In this document: positions 17,154 to 25,833 of the stretch, one piece after another
Layout: each line of letters starts with the position of its first letter
Numbering within the stretch: position 1 is the stretch's first letter
Source: Mesorhizobium loti
GTDB lineage: Bacteria > Pseudomonadota > Alphaproteobacteria > Rhizobiales > Rhizobiaceae
Direction of reading: 5' to 3'
Assembly (NCBI GenBank): GCA_002356515.1
Contig: AP017605.1
Coordinates: 4,039,001-4,103,000, forward strand
DNA: 64,000 nucleotides
Program-made: the position numbers and the translations under genes
Notes under the pieces: model-generated
What the model was told of the DNA's origin: nothing
Databases searched by the model: none
Seen by the model: only the letters and a program-made list of their open reading frames with translations

Positions 17154-18701
17154 TCAGCGGCCCGGCAAGGAAGGTTGCGAAGGCTGAGGAAGCACGAGCG
17201 ACCCCTTGCTGTCGAGATATCGAAGCAACCGCCAGTCGCGAAAGCTCCAGGCGCGCCAGTTCTGCTGGACGGTGCGATACCAGTCTTCGTCGCTGGCCCG
17301 CAATCCTTCCAGTTCGCGCATAGCGCCCGCGGCAGCCGTCTTGGCCTGATGATCGAAGAAACGATCGAGCGCCGGAAACGCGCCCGGCCCGAGCGAGCGC
17401 AGATACCAGGCGTCGAGGGGGATGCCCTGGCCGGTCATTTCAAGGGAATGGTCGACATTGTAATTGGCGATCGTCGCTGCGAAATTGATGAAGCAGCAGC
17501 CATAAAGCGTCAGCGATAACGTCAGAAGATTGGCGGAGGAGAGCCATTCGTTGGATTTTCCAAGCGCGATGCGGGCGATGATCAGCGCAAGACCGGATGC
17601 CACCAGCCCCATCCAGACGAAAGCCGCGATGCGCCAGTAGGTCAGCGCGTAGATGCCGATATAGAGGTCGAGCCGCAGGATCGACGAGATGACCAGCATG
17701 ATGTTCTGCGCCACCCAGGCATAGACCAGCCGGCGGATGAGCGGATCGCCGGAGGTCTCGCTTCCCGGCCTGAGCGCCGCCAGGACAAAACCGGCGGCAA
17801 GCAGAGCCGTGACGATCAAGGGATAGGCGCCGCGATGCGCATAGGCGGCGTAGCTCAAGCCGTCGGGAAGCGAGACCTCACCCCAGAGATAGGTGGCGTC
17901 GAGCCCGGTCTGCAGCGCGAACAACACGTTGAAGACGATCAGCGCGCGCAGGATGGCGGCCTTGCCGAACACGGTGTCCTCGACGACGTGCCTTTGCGGA
18001 TTGATCGCCGGTTGAGCAGCGGCAAGAGGATTGTTCGGCCGGGAGACGCGCTTCGAAAAACGCGGCAGGCGTGGCCGCAAAAAGACCCAGACACCGGCGA
18101 GCACCAACAGCCAGAAGGCAATCCGCGCCAGCTGGATGAGATCGAGCAGCTTCATCAGATCGATCAGCGACAGCCAGTATTCGATGACCGGATTGGCGGC
18201 GCCGAACAGCGTCAGGAAGACGGCGCCCAGCGTCAGCGGCATCACCCAGACAGCGATCGCCGCCAGCCGCACGCGGCGCCGGCCGAAGCGTCGTGCCGTC
18301 TTGCGCCAGCGGATGAAATCTCTGATGAAGCGGAACGGCGCTGCCAGCCAAAACAGCGCGACCTGGCCGGGAATGCGGGCGATGCCGTGCCGCAGACGTC
18401 CGCTCAGCGAAAGCACGAAGACGACCAGCGCCGTCAGTGCGATTGAGACAGACAGGGTGCTGACATTTTCGGCGAGCGGCAGCAGTGCGACCAGCAGGGC
18501 TGCGGGCTTGAGCCAGACCCTGATGTCACTGAAGGCTGCCGGATGCACGGCCACCACGGCGGCGGCAATCAGGATGGCGAACAGGAAGACCGTGATGCCG
18601 GCGGGCTGGCCGTAGAACAGAAAATCCGCCACCGCGACCAGCAGCACGGCAACACCGAAGCGGTTGCAATAGCTTGGTGCCGTTGTGAAAAATGATGTCA
18701 T
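17154..18701 (-). CDS. DUF4173 multi-spanning membrane protein
   Basis: A 515-residue integral membrane protein with about 12 hydrophobic segments and a soluble C-terminal tail of about 90 residues. The family pattern includes GLSYAAYAHRGAYPLIVTALLAAGFVLA and WRIAAFVWMGLVASGL, which I associate with DUF4173. Start set at the ATG at 18701, preceded by AGGAAGG; the frame is open much further upstream but passes through repeat B1. It directly precedes the creBC-like pair by 3 nt, so it may be a membrane target or sensor partner of that system. Function unknown. Confidence 0.85.
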   Translation of the reverse strand: MTSFFTTAPSYCNRFGVAVLLVAVADFLFYGQPAGITVFLFAILIAAAVVAVHPAAFSDIRVWLKPAALLVALLPLAENVSTLSVSIALTALVVFVLSLSGRLRHGIARIPGQVALFWLAAPFRFIRDFIRWRKTARRFGRRRVRLAAIAVWVMPLTLGAVFLTLFGAANPVIEYWLSLIDLMKLLDLIQLARIAFWLLVLAGVWVFLRPRLPRFSKRVSRPNNPLAAAQPAINPQRHVVEDTVFGKAAILRALIVFNVLFALQTGLDATYLWGEVSLPDGLSYAAYAHRGAYPLIVTALLAAGFVLAALRPGSETSGDPLIRRLVYAWVAQNIMLVISSILRLDLYIGIYALTYWRIAAFVWMGLVASGLALIIARIALGKSNEWLSSANLLTLSLTLYGCCFINFAATIANYNVDHSLEMTGQGIPLDAWYLRSLGPGAFPALDRFFDHQAKTAAAGAMRELEGLRASDEDWYRTVQQNWRAWSFRDWRLLRYLDSKGSLVLPQPSQPSLPGR

Positions 18702-18865
18702 GACCTGACCTTCCTGATCGCGTCCGGCCGCCATCGCGGCGGGCTCTTGCGGACAAAGGGAATGAGGATCGCTGCAGGCTTCACGCACGGCGGATCGACC
18801 AGCCACCAGCCTTCGCTGCGCAGACGCTGTGGCAGGGACCAACGGGGTTTTGCTCGCTTGTGCAT
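18698..18865 (-). CDS. Small basic ORF coupled to the DUF4173 gene
   Basis: A 55-residue, Arg/Lys/Pro/Trp-rich reading frame starting at the ATG at 18865 and ending with ATGA overlap at the DUF4173 start. That overlap is the typical sign of translational coupling. The sequence has RSEGWWLVDPPC and KSPPRWRPDAIRKVRS. I recognise no family, there is no signal peptide, and the ribosome binding site (ACAGGCGG) is weak. It could be a real leader gene of the DUF4173-creBC operon or a chance frame. Confidence 0.4.
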   Translation of the reverse strand: MHKRAKPRWSLPQRLRSEGWWLVDPPCVKPAAILIPFVRKSPPRWRPDAIRKVRS

Positions 18866-18955
18866 GCCGCCTGTCTCGCAGGCGGGCTGGGAAACGGCAG
18901 GGCGGATCCGAGGAGGTTTTCGGCAGGCGGGTGCAGTTTTCGTGCAGGGGCTGCA

Positions 18956-19112
18956 CCTTTCCTCTCCCCCGATCGACGGGGGAGAGGAAAGGCGCCGAGC
19001 TTCTACCTCCCCCTTGTGGGGAGGTCGGACCGCAGGTCCGGGTAGGGGTCTGGCGCCGCACCCCCACCCCGCTGCTTCGCAGCGAGCCTCCCCACAAGGG
19101 GGAGGGTGGGCG
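18956..19112. repeat. Dispersed intergenic repeat B, copy B1
   Basis: Starts with a perfect 15-bp hairpin (CCTTTCCTCTCCCCC, 7-nt loop, complement at 18978-18992). Further on, ACCTCCCCCTTGTGGGGAGG pairs with CCTCCCCACAAGGGGGAGG at 19087-19105. Together with the small ORF this fills the gap between the DUF4173 gene and the divergent lyase gene. Related copies are near 53092, 54441, 58818 and 60808. Confidence 0.85.
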
Positions 19113-19160
19113 CACAGCCCAACGCTTGCCTCGACCAGCCACACGCGGCATAGATCAGGC

Positions 19161-20054
19161 ATGACCGAACCCTACCGCCCGCGCCGCTCGGTGCTCTACG
19201 TCCCGGCTTCCAACGACAAGGCGCTGGCCAAGATCGCGCAACTTGCCTGCGATGCCGTCATCATCGACCTCGAGGACGCCGTCGCCCCGGCTGACAAGAT
19301 TGCCGCCCGCGAAAAGCTGCCCGCAATCTTCGCCAGCCGCCCGGTTGCCAACCATCTTGGCCATCGCTGCGAGATGGTGGTGCGCGTCAATGCGCTGGCC
19401 AGCGAATGGGGCGCCGACGACCTGTTGGCCGTGGCGAAAGTCGAACCCGACGGCATCCTTTTGTCCAAGGTCGCCGCACCGCGCGATATCCTCGAAGTCG
19501 GCGACGTGCTCGACGACAATTTCGCCCCGGAGAGCGTGAAACTATGGGCGATGATCGAGACGCCCAAGGCGCTGCTCAACATTGGCGCCATGGCCGAACT
19601 GGGCCGCGATCCGGCCTCACGGCTCAACTGTTTCGTTGCCGGAACGAATGACCTGGCCAAAGACACCGGTGTGCTGGTGACGCCGGACCGGCGCTACCTC
19701 GTGCCATGGCTCATGCAGATGGTGCTGGCCGCGCGCGCCGGCGGCCTCGACATGCTCGACGGCGTCGCCAATGATTTCCGCGACCTCGACGCCTTTGCCC
19801 GCGAATGCGCGGAGGCGGCCGCCATGGGCTTCGACGGCAAGACCCTCATCCATCCGGCCCAGATCGACGCGGCGAACCGCGCCTTCGCGCCCCCAACGGA
19901 GGCGGTTGCCGAGGCGCGGCTGATAAAGGACGCCTTTTCACGTGCCGAGAATGCTGGCAAGGGCGTGATCGCGCTGAACGGCAAGATGGTCGAGCGGTTG
20001 CATCTGACGCAGGCCGAAAAACTGCTGGCGAAGGCGGCCGCCATCGGCGCATGA
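19161..20054 (+). CDS. HpcH/HpaI aldolase/citrate lyase family (CitE-like CoA ester lyase)
   Basis: A 297-residue TIM-barrel lyase of the CitE/malyl-CoA lyase group. It begins PRRSVLYVPASNDKALAKIA and shows DAVIIDLEDAVAP (metal-binding acidic residues), VVRVNALASEWGADDL, LWAMIETPKALLN with the metal-ligand Glu, and GKTLIHPAQIDAAN. The start at 19161 fits the family; the long upstream frame is repeat B1 sequence. No citrate lyase alpha or gamma subunit is nearby, so it is probably a stand-alone acyl-CoA lyase or thioesterase. Specificity is unknown. Confidence 0.9.
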   Translation: MTEPYRPRRSVLYVPASNDKALAKIAQLACDAVIIDLEDAVAPADKIAAREKLPAIFASRPVANHLGHRCEMVVRVNALASEWGADDLLAVAKVEPDGILLSKVAAPRDILEVGDVLDDNFAPESVKLWAMIETPKALLNIGAMAELGRDPASRLNCFVAGTNDLAKDTGVLVTPDRRYLVPWLMQMVLAARAGGLDMLDGVANDFRDLDAFARECAEAAAMGFDGKTLIHPAQIDAANRAFAPPTEAVAEARLIKDAFSRAENAGKGVIALNGKMVERLHLTQAEKLLAKAAAIGA

Positions 20055-20065
20055 TCCCGGCCAAA

Positions 20066-20109
20066 GCAATTCCAGGAAAAGTGCGTGGCGGTTTTCCGTC
20101 CGGAATTGC
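20066..20109. repeat. Short palindromic repeat D, copy D1
   Basis: A 44-bp element with GCAATTCC at one end and GGAATTGC at the other, and GGAAAAGTGCG / CGGTTTTCC inside. A second copy in opposite orientation lies at 20863-20906. It occupies the gap between the lyase and DUF1737 genes. Confidence 0.75.
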
Positions 20110-20146
20110 GTAAAAAGAACGAGTTATTTACGACAGGACTTGAGAC

Positions 20147-20353
20147 ATGAAACTCTACCGCTTTCTGACCGGCCCGGACGACGCCAGCTTCTGCCACAAG
20201 GTGACGGCGGCCTTGAACAAGGGCTGGCACCTGTTCGGCTCGCCGACCTACGCCTACGACAAGAAAGCCAAGACCATGCGCTGCGGCCAGGCGGTGGTGA
20301 AGGATATTGACGGCCAGGAATACGGACCGGATACCAAGCTCAGCGAGTGGTAG
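20147..20353 (+). CDS. DUF1737 domain protein
   Basis: A 68-residue protein that matches the DUF1737 pattern: KLYRFLTGPDDASFCHKV, then ALNKGWHLFGSPTYAYD and RCGQAVVKDI. It is a small soluble protein of unknown function, common in Rhizobiales. The start follows ACTTGAGAC with a modest GAG site. Confidence 0.9.
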   Translation: MKLYRFLTGPDDASFCHKVTAALNKGWHLFGSPTYAYDKKAKTMRCGQAVVKDIDGQEYGPDTKLSEW

Positions 20354-20380
20354 GGGAAGCCACCGAGGCCCTTCTCCCTT

Positions 20381-20437
20381 CGTCATCCTCGGGTCTGCGT
20401 CGCGTTGCTACGCTCCTTGCTCCGCCCGTGGATGACG
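20381..20437. repeat. Repeat A, internally deleted copy A3
   Basis: Only 57 bp. It has the two outer ends of repeat A (CGTCATCC and GGATGACG) joined through a shortened right-arm-like sequence (TCGGGTCT...GCTCCTTGCTCCGCCCG), with the middle missing. Confidence 0.8.
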
Positions 20438-20518
20438 AAGAAACGGGCGTTTCCGCCAATCGCCAAGGCACGCGTCGGTCGACGCAAGCGTCGCTTCAAA
20501 AAGCCCGCTTCACGGGCC

Positions 20519-20788
20519 TTAATTGAACACCGCCTCGTAAAGCCGGCCGGCCGCGTCGGCGGCGACCGGCACGATGAAGATGTCGTGCACCCCGTTCTTG
20601 CCCGCGAAGCGATAGGTCGCCTGCGGCAGCGGCGTTTCGCGCGGCCCCCGGAACATCAGCGAAAAGCCGCCGCCCGGACGCGGGCTGGCGGGAATAGGGG
20701 TGACCGCGCTCAGTTCCAGCGGGACCGGCCTGCCGCCGGCCTCGACGGTGAACTCTTGACCCTGTTCGAAATCCGTTACCGACGCCAT
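20519..20788 (-). CDS. DUF6916-like small protein
   Basis: An 89-residue protein from the ATG at 20788. It contains DFEQGQEFTVEAG, PLELSAVTPIPASPRPGGGFSL and MFRGPRETPLPQATYRF followed by DIFIVPV, the pattern I know as DUF6916. Such proteins often occur beside Tail Collar (MdpB-like) genes; here the nearest Tail Collar genes are about 15 kb away. The frame is open to 20902, but the upstream part overlaps repeat D2. Function unknown. Confidence 0.75.
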   Translation of the reverse strand: MASVTDFEQGQEFTVEAGGRPVPLELSAVTPIPASPRPGGGFSLMFRGPRETPLPQATYRFAGKNGVHDIFIVPVAADAAGRLYEAVFN

Positions 20789-20862
20789 GCCATTCAGCCT
20801 CAAATCCGCTTGCTGGAGCGGTTCAGTGTTTGACGCCGACCCGCTCCGACCTTTCATTTCCC

Positions 20863-20906
20863 GCAATTGCTGTGGGAAAACCGTTTCACGCTTTTCCTGC
20901 AATTGC
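20863..20906. repeat. Short palindromic repeat D, copy D2
   Basis: A 44-bp element, GCAATTGC at both ends with GGGAAAACCG and CACGCTTTTCC inside. It matches the reverse complement of D1. The remaining sequence of the 20789-21169 gap shows only the sapC upstream region, with no other gene. Confidence 0.75.
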
Positions 20907-21169
20907 CCGTGGCGGCAATCTCGCCGCTTCGCGGCAAGCTGTCCATAGGCCCGTCAGCCTGTCCGGCCGCTTGGCGAGACAATTCGCCGGGGCAAACCGC
21001 AAAATACCGCGGCGGTCGTGCTTTTATGCGTGCCGCGGACACTGTAGTACTTTGTTCCAGCGCCGGAATCTTGGCCCGACCAAGATCAGCGCAACAAGAG
21101 CAGATGCCAGTCTTGGGGTCTGATGCGGAGGAACCGGCCTGATCGGCTGGCGGGAGAAGGGACGGGACC

Positions 21170-21961
21170 ATGGCTGACAATGAGGCAATGACGCAAGCAG
21201 CCCCGGCGGACGCCATGCCGCTGTTCTATTCCAAACCCGAAGCGCTCAATCCGGTGCGGCACGGCTCGCTGGGCCTGACCGCGCGCAGCGACTTTGCCTT
21301 CGCACGCACCGCGCATGCCATTCCGGTGGTGGCGTCGGAAATGCCGGCGGCGATGCGCTCCTACCCGATCGTCTTCATCGGCCCCGGCAAGGCACCTGTC
21401 ATCATCACCGGCGTGCGCCAGGGCGAGAACCTGTTCGTCGACGCCGACGGAAGGTGGACCGCGCCGCACTACGTCCCCGCCTATGTCCGCCGCTATCCCT
21501 TCATCCTTGCCGAGGACCCGACCACGGCCGGCCGGCTGACGCTGTGCGTGGACAGGGCAAGCGAGCGCGTCATCGACCAGCTCATGGCACCCTTCCGTGA
21601 AGACAAGATCGCGCCGTTCTTCAGCGGCACCGAGCCTACCGAAGCGACGAAGCAGGCGCTCGCCTTCTGCAACCAGTTCCAGATCGACTTTCGGGCGACG
21701 CGCGAGATGATCGACAAGATCGACGCGCACGGCCTGTTCGCGCCGCGCCAGAGCAAGGTGACGCTGGAAGGCGGCGAAGTGCTCAACCTCACCGATTTCC
21801 AGGTGATCGACGAGCCGGCCTTCAACAAATTGAGCGACGAGGCCTTCCTCGACCTCAGGAAGTCAGGCGCGCTCGGCCTGCTCTACTGCCACCTCGCCTC
21901 GACCAACAGCTGGACATCGCTGGTGCACCAGGCATCGCTGCGCGGCAGGCCCGCCGCCTGA
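21170..21961 (+). CDS. SapC family protein
   Basis: A 263-residue protein of the SapC family, named after an S-layer related gene of Campylobacter and often found in alphaproteobacteria without an S-layer role shown. It has the pattern PLFYSKPEALNPVRHGSLGL, MRSYPIVFIG, VPAYVRRYPFIL and the C-terminal LNLTDFQVIDEPAFNKL with LGLLYCHLASTNSW. No signal peptide is seen, so it is likely cytoplasmic. The start follows GGGAGAAGGGACGG. The molecular role is unknown. Confidence 0.92.
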   Translation: MADNEAMTQAAPADAMPLFYSKPEALNPVRHGSLGLTARSDFAFARTAHAIPVVASEMPAAMRSYPIVFIGPGKAPVIITGVRQGENLFVDADGRWTAPHYVPAYVRRYPFILAEDPTTAGRLTLCVDRASERVIDQLMAPFREDKIAPFFSGTEPTEATKQALAFCNQFQIDFRATREMIDKIDAHGLFAPRQSKVTLEGGEVLNLTDFQVIDEPAFNKLSDEAFLDLRKSGALGLLYCHLASTNSWTSLVHQASLRGRPAA

Positions 21962-22239
21962 AAACGAAAAGCCGCGGCGATCTCGGCTCGCCGACAGGCC
22001 GGCACAACGTCGCCTGAAAATTGGCTCGCGTGTGCAAATTTCAAGGCGTCGCAGGAATTCCGGATGTCCCGCGCACCCACCGGGAGCGCGGGTATCCCAT
22101 GCAGCCAGTGCCGCCGGACATCACAAATTCGCGATGCTTGGGATGAACCGTGGCCCGAAAAGCGTTTTGTTTTGAGTTCGCTGGGTGCTCCTGAGACCGC
22201 GAGCGCCCTAAAATCAAACCGCTTTTTGGGAGAATAACG

Positions 22240-22533
22240 ATGAAACATCGCCTCATTCCCATAGTGCTGGGCTTGCTCATAACCTCCACCGGCCTGGCTT
22301 TGGCCGCCAACGTCCACTCGGTAACGGGGACGAAAGGTCAGCCCAATCAAACGATTGGCACCCCTCAGACAGGGAGTGTTACGCCCGGCAATGCCAGCAC
22401 CGCCCCGGGTTCAGCCTTCAACCCAGATGGGAACGCGGGAACACATTATGCAGGCACCCAGCCGCAGAACTCCAAGAATCCGAAGAGCGTATCTCAGTAC
22501 GACGTTGCCGGCTTCCAGCAGTCCCATAAGTGA
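22240..22533 (+). CDS. Small secreted hypothetical protein
   Basis: A 97-residue protein with a signal peptide (KHRLIPIVLGLLITSTGLALAA, cleavage near residue 23). The mature part is a Gly/Thr/Asn/Pro-rich, probably disordered region with no cysteine. A GGGAG ribosome binding site precedes the ATG, and a strong bidirectional terminator follows. I do not recognise a family. The 278-bp gap upstream (21962-22239) shows no gene. Confidence 0.75.
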   Translation: MKHRLIPIVLGLLITSTGLALAANVHSVTGTKGQPNQTIGTPQTGSVTPGNASTAPGSAFNPDGNAGTHYAGTQPQNSKNPKSVSQYDVAGFQQSHK

Positions 22534-22580
22534 CGACCGGCTCTTTGGCGGTCGAGGTTCCACTCCGCCCTAAAACGCGA

Positions 22581-22606
22581 AAAAGCCGCGGCGGACCGCG
22601 GCTTTT
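22581..22606. terminator. Bidirectional rho-independent terminator
   Basis: AAAAGCCGCGG and CCGCGGCTTTT form an 11-bp perfect stem with a CGGA loop and A/T tracts on both sides. It lies between the secreted-protein gene on the plus strand and the tRNA on the minus strand, so it can end both transcripts. Confidence 0.88.
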
Positions 22607-22632
22607 CGATGCTTGATTTCCCTGGAGGAAAT

Positions 22633-22707
22633 TGGAGCGGGTGAAGCGATTCGAACGCTCGACCCCAACCTTGGCAAGGTTGTGCTCTACCCCTGAGCTA
22701 CACCCGC
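22633..22707 (-). tRNA. tRNA-Gly (anticodon GCC)
   Basis: The minus strand reads GCGGGTGTAGCTCAGGGGT, then the anticodon arm with loop TTGCCAA (anticodon GCC, glycine), the T arm with GTTCGAATC, and the acceptor 3' end ACCCGCTCCA. The acceptor stem GCGGGTG/CACCCGC pairs fully and CCA is encoded. All four arms can be drawn. Confidence 0.97.
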
Positions 22708-22919
22708 TCACACGGCGTCTTGGCCGCAAGCCGGGCCTATATGGCTGAAGAGCGCGGCGATTGCAACAGGGAAATCGCAGGCTTTTTTCAACACGCCAAA
22801 CGATGCCGGCAAACCGCCTGTTTGGCGCGGATTTCACGGTCCCTTTGCGCGATGGCCTTGTGTCGGCCACCGCATTGGCCGTAAACGGCAAGGCGGGAAA
22901 ACGACGAAGAAGACGATCG

Positions 22920-23417
22920 ATGCCGAAGACCGAAGCCGAACTTTTTGCCTTTCTCGCCGAACTCGGCATCACCGTTTCGACGAAACGCCATGCGCCGCTC
23001 TATACGGTGGCCGATTCGCAGGCGCTGCGCGGCGAAATCGCCGGCGGGCACACGAAAAACCTGTTCCTGAAGGACAAGAAGGACAATTTCTTCCTGGTCA
23101 CGGTCGGCGAGGACGCTGTCGTCGACCTCAAGCAGATCCACCAGCTGATCGGCGCCGCCAGCCGTGTGTCCTTCGGCAAGCCGGAGATGCTGATGGAGCT
23201 TTTGGGCGTCTCGCCGGGCGCCGTCACCGTCTTCGGCGTCATCAACGACACGGAAAAGCGGGTGAAGCTGGTGCTCGACGAGGATTTGATGGCGCATGCC
23301 GTCATCAATGGCCATCCGCTGACCAATGAGGCGACGACATCGATCGCCGCTAGCGATCTCATCAGATTCGTCGAGGCAACCGGGCACGATGCTGCTATCT
23401 TGAAAGTCTCGGCATGA
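22920..23417 (+). CDS. YbaK/ProXp-type prolyl-tRNA deacylase
   Basis: A 165-residue trans-editing protein of the YbaK/ProXp family, which hydrolyses wrongly charged tRNA (typically Ala-tRNA-Pro). It shows GGHTKNLFLKDKKDNFFLVTV with the key Lys, SFGKPEMLMELLGVSPGAVTVFGVIND, and the C-terminal GHPLTNEATTSIAASDLIRF. Start set at the ATG at 22920, since upstream codons are basic low-complexity sequence. Single-domain length is normal for ProXp-ala. Confidence 0.92.
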   Translation: MPKTEAELFAFLAELGITVSTKRHAPLYTVADSQALRGEIAGGHTKNLFLKDKKDNFFLVTVGEDAVVDLKQIHQLIGAASRVSFGKPEMLMELLGVSPGAVTVFGVINDTEKRVKLVLDEDLMAHAVINGHPLTNEATTSIAASDLIRFVEATGHDAAILKVSA

Positions 23418-23500
23418 TCGCCACATGCATGGCGAAAACCGACTTCCAATGACATGGGCGCCGACCTGCGGGCCGGCGGCGCGACCGAAAGGGTGACGAG

Positions 23501-24508
23501 ATGAGCGACAACAAGCCGTTTGGCGGGTCATTCGGCAGCAGTGGCGGCCAATATGCCACCACCGTTCAGTATGGCGGAACCGCCCCCGCGCCGGCAAAGG
23601 TCTCGCTTGGCGATGCGCCTGCCGCGCCTCCCGCCGGCGATGTCATCAAGGACACCACGACCGCGGCCTTCGCCGCCGACGTCATCCAGGAATCGCGCCG
23701 CCAGCCGGTGCTGGTGGATTTCTGGGCGCCGTGGTGCGGGCCTTGCAAGCAGCTGACGCCGCAGCTGGAAAAGGCGGTCCGGGCCGCCGGCGGCAAGGTC
23801 AAGCTGGTCAAGATGAACATCGACGATCACCCCTCGATCGCCGGCCAGCTCGGCATCCAGTCCATTCCCGCGGTCATCGCCTTCAAGGACGGCCAGCCGG
23901 TCGACGGCTTCATGGGCGCCATCCCCGAGAGCCAGATCGCCGAATTCATCACCAAGGTCGGTGGCAAGGGCAATGGCGCTCCGGCCGTGGCCGAGGCTTT
24001 GGCGGCAGCAGCCGAAGCGCGCGAGGCCGGCGACATGCAGACCGCCGCCGACATTTTTGACGCCATCCTGGCGCAGGCGCCGGAGACGATCGAGGCAATT
24101 GCCGGACTGGGCGACCTGCTGTTCGAGGCCGGCGACACGCAAGGCGCCGAGGCGTTGCTGGCAACGGCACCCGAGGCCAAGAAGGACGCACCGCCGCTCG
24201 CCGCCGTGCGCGCCAAGATGGCGCTTGCCGCGCAAGCAGCCGCGCTGGGCAATCCAGCCGAGTTCGAGCGGCGGCTAGCCGAGAACCCCAAAGACCATCA
24301 GGCCCGCTTCGATCTGGCCATGATCCAGAACGCCAGGGGCGAACGCACGGCCGCGGCCGACAATCTGCTGGCCATCATCAAGGCCGACCGCGCCTGGAAC
24401 GAGGACGGCGCCAGGACGCAATTGCTGCAGTTTTTCGAGGCCTGGGGCATGACCGACGAGGCGACGCTGGCCGCGCGGCGCAAATTGTCGGCGCTGCTGT
24501 TTTCCTGA
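23501..24508 (+). CDS. Thioredoxin with TPR-like C-terminal domain (CnoX-like)
   Basis: A 335-residue protein with a flexible N-terminal 45 residues, a thioredoxin fold with WCGPC at 78-82, and an alpha-helical, TPR-like C-terminal half (AAEAREAGDMQTAADIFDAIL, IAGLGDLLFEAGDTQGAEALL). This is the layout of YbbN/CnoX, a chaperone-redox protein that protects GroEL substrates. E. coli CnoX lacks the full active-site pair; here both cysteines are present, as in many alphaproteobacteria. LON-domain and Trm112-like genes follow on the same strand. Confidence 0.9.
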   Translation: MSDNKPFGGSFGSSGGQYATTVQYGGTAPAPAKVSLGDAPAAPPAGDVIKDTTTAAFAADVIQESRRQPVLVDFWAPWCGPCKQLTPQLEKAVRAAGGKVKLVKMNIDDHPSIAGQLGIQSIPAVIAFKDGQPVDGFMGAIPESQIAEFITKVGGKGNGAPAVAEALAAAAEAREAGDMQTAADIFDAILAQAPETIEAIAGLGDLLFEAGDTQGAEALLATAPEAKKDAPPLAAVRAKMALAAQAAALGNPAEFERRLAENPKDHQARFDLAMIQNARGERTAAADNLLAIIKADRAWNEDGARTQLLQFFEAWGMTDEATLAARRKLSALLFS

Positions 24509-24630
24509 GCCGGCGGCTGTTTCGTCGCATGGGCTTGTGGTCGGCGGCGGCCGCGCCAGATTAGGAAGCTGACTTCGGCCAAGCCGACGAGCCCCGGCGG
24601 CTGGCGGCGGAAGAAGTCGATCGGAGGAAT

Positions 24631-25305
24631 GTGGTGCAAGCGGGAAACGCGCATTACCGGCTGGCCAAGGATCTGCCGTCGACGATCCCGATCTTTCCCC
24701 TGGAGGGCGCGCTTTTGCTGCCGGGCGGCCGCATGCCGCTCAACATCTTCGAGCCGCGCTATCTGCAGATGGTGGACGAGGCGGTCGCCGGCTCGCGGCT
24801 GATCGGCATCATCCAGCCGAGCCTCGACGGCGCGCTGCGCGAGGATGGCGAGCCGGAGCTCTGCAATGTCGGCTGCGCCGGCCGCATCATCGCCTTTTCC
24901 GAAACCGGCGATGGCCGTTACCTGATTTCGCTGCAAGGCGTATTCCGGTTCCGTATCGCCCATGAACTGACGGTCAAGACGCCGTTTCGCCAGGTGAAGC
25001 CGGCGCCCTTCCTCGCCGATCTCGATGACGATCCGGCGGCGAACGAGATCGACCGGCCGGCATTGCTGAAGGCGTTTCGCGCCTATCTGCAGGCCAACGA
25101 TCTCGAAGCCGACTGGGAAAGCGTCAGCCGCGCCGAAAATGCCATGCTGGTCAACGCGCTGTCGATGATGGCGCCCTATGGGCCGGCCGAGAAACAGGCG
25201 CTGCTCGAAGCCGCCGACCTGAAGACGCGGGCCGAAACGCTGATCGCCATCACCGAAATGGCGCTGGCGCGCGAGAATGAGGATTTTGGTTCGAGTCTAC
25301 AATAA
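24631..25305 (+). CDS. LON peptidase substrate-binding domain protein
   Basis: A 224-residue stand-alone LON N-terminal domain with no ATPase or protease. It shows IPIFPLEGALLLPGGRMPLNIFEPRYLQMV, GCAGRIIAFSETGDGRYLI and RFRIAHEL, typical of the family. Start is GTG at 24631 or 24634; GGAGG at 24623-24627 favours 24634. It sits 122 nt after the CnoX-like gene and 9 nt before the Trm112-like gene, so these form a likely operon. Probably binds unfolded peptides; the exact role is unknown. Confidence 0.92.
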   Translation: MVQAGNAHYRLAKDLPSTIPIFPLEGALLLPGGRMPLNIFEPRYLQMVDEAVAGSRLIGIIQPSLDGALREDGEPELCNVGCAGRIIAFSETGDGRYLISLQGVFRFRIAHELTVKTPFRQVKPAPFLADLDDDPAANEIDRPALLKAFRAYLQANDLEADWESVSRAENAMLVNALSMMAPYGPAEKQALLEAADLKTRAETLIAITEMALARENEDFGSSLQ

Positions 25306-25314
25306 GAGGGCGCG

Positions 25315-25560
25315 ATGGCAGCGGATGGGCGTGACGGAAGGAAGATCAATGTCGACCCGAAGCTGCTGGAGCTCCTGGCCTGTCCTTTGACCAAGGGGCC
25401 GCTGGCCTGGGATCCGGAGCGGGGTGAACTGGTCTCGCGGGTCGCCAAGCTCGCCTATCCAGTGCGCGACGGCATCCCGATCATGCTGCCTTCGGAGGCG
25501 CGGACGCTTTCGGCGGAGGATGTGCTGGCGCCGCCGCCGAGGCTGAGCGGGCCGTCGTAG
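25315..25560 (+). CDS. Trm112-like protein
   Basis: An 81-residue protein of the Trm112 family. It shows [39 protein letters not shown] and EAR, the bacterial YcaR-like pattern. Only one Cys is present where zinc-binding homologues have more. In eukaryotes Trm112 activates methyltransferases; the role in bacteria is unsettled. It is the last gene of the CnoX-LON-Trm112 group. Confidence 0.92.
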   Translation: MAADGRDGRKINVDPKLLELLACPLTKGPLAWDPERGELVSRVAKLAYPVRDGIPIMLPSEARTLSAEDVLAPPPRLSGPS

Positions 25561-25582
25561 GAGGCGGTGCCATTCATCGCGT

Positions 25583-25800
25583 CGTCATCCCAGGGCGGAG
25601 CAGCCGCGTAGCGGCGTCGCGGAGACCCTGGGATCCATGCCGCGACGTCTGTGCCGCGCGAAAGCGGGTCAGAACCGGGTGCCTTTCTCCCGCGAAATAG
25701 AGACGCAATTCTGGACCGTGGCACTCTTTGATCGCTGTCGCGGCATGGATCCTCGGGTCTCCGCGACGGAGCTTCGCTCCTGCTCCGCCCGTGGATGACG
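25583..25800. repeat. Dispersed intergenic repeat A, copy A4
   Basis: A 218-bp copy with CGTCATCC and GGATGACG ends. It fills most of the gap between the Trm112-like gene and the convergent dnaE2 gene. Its left arm has GGAGCAGCCGCGTAGCGGCG in place of the GCAAGGAGCG of other copies. Confidence 0.9.
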
Positions 25801-25833
25801 AAAGGTGGATGAGGGCGAAGCCAGCGCCGTACG

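Noticed and set aside
17154..19151. 665-residue frame for the DUF4173 gene
   Set aside because: The first 150 residues are translated from repeat B1 and the small-ORF region; the ATG at 18701 has a good ribosome binding site and the family start.
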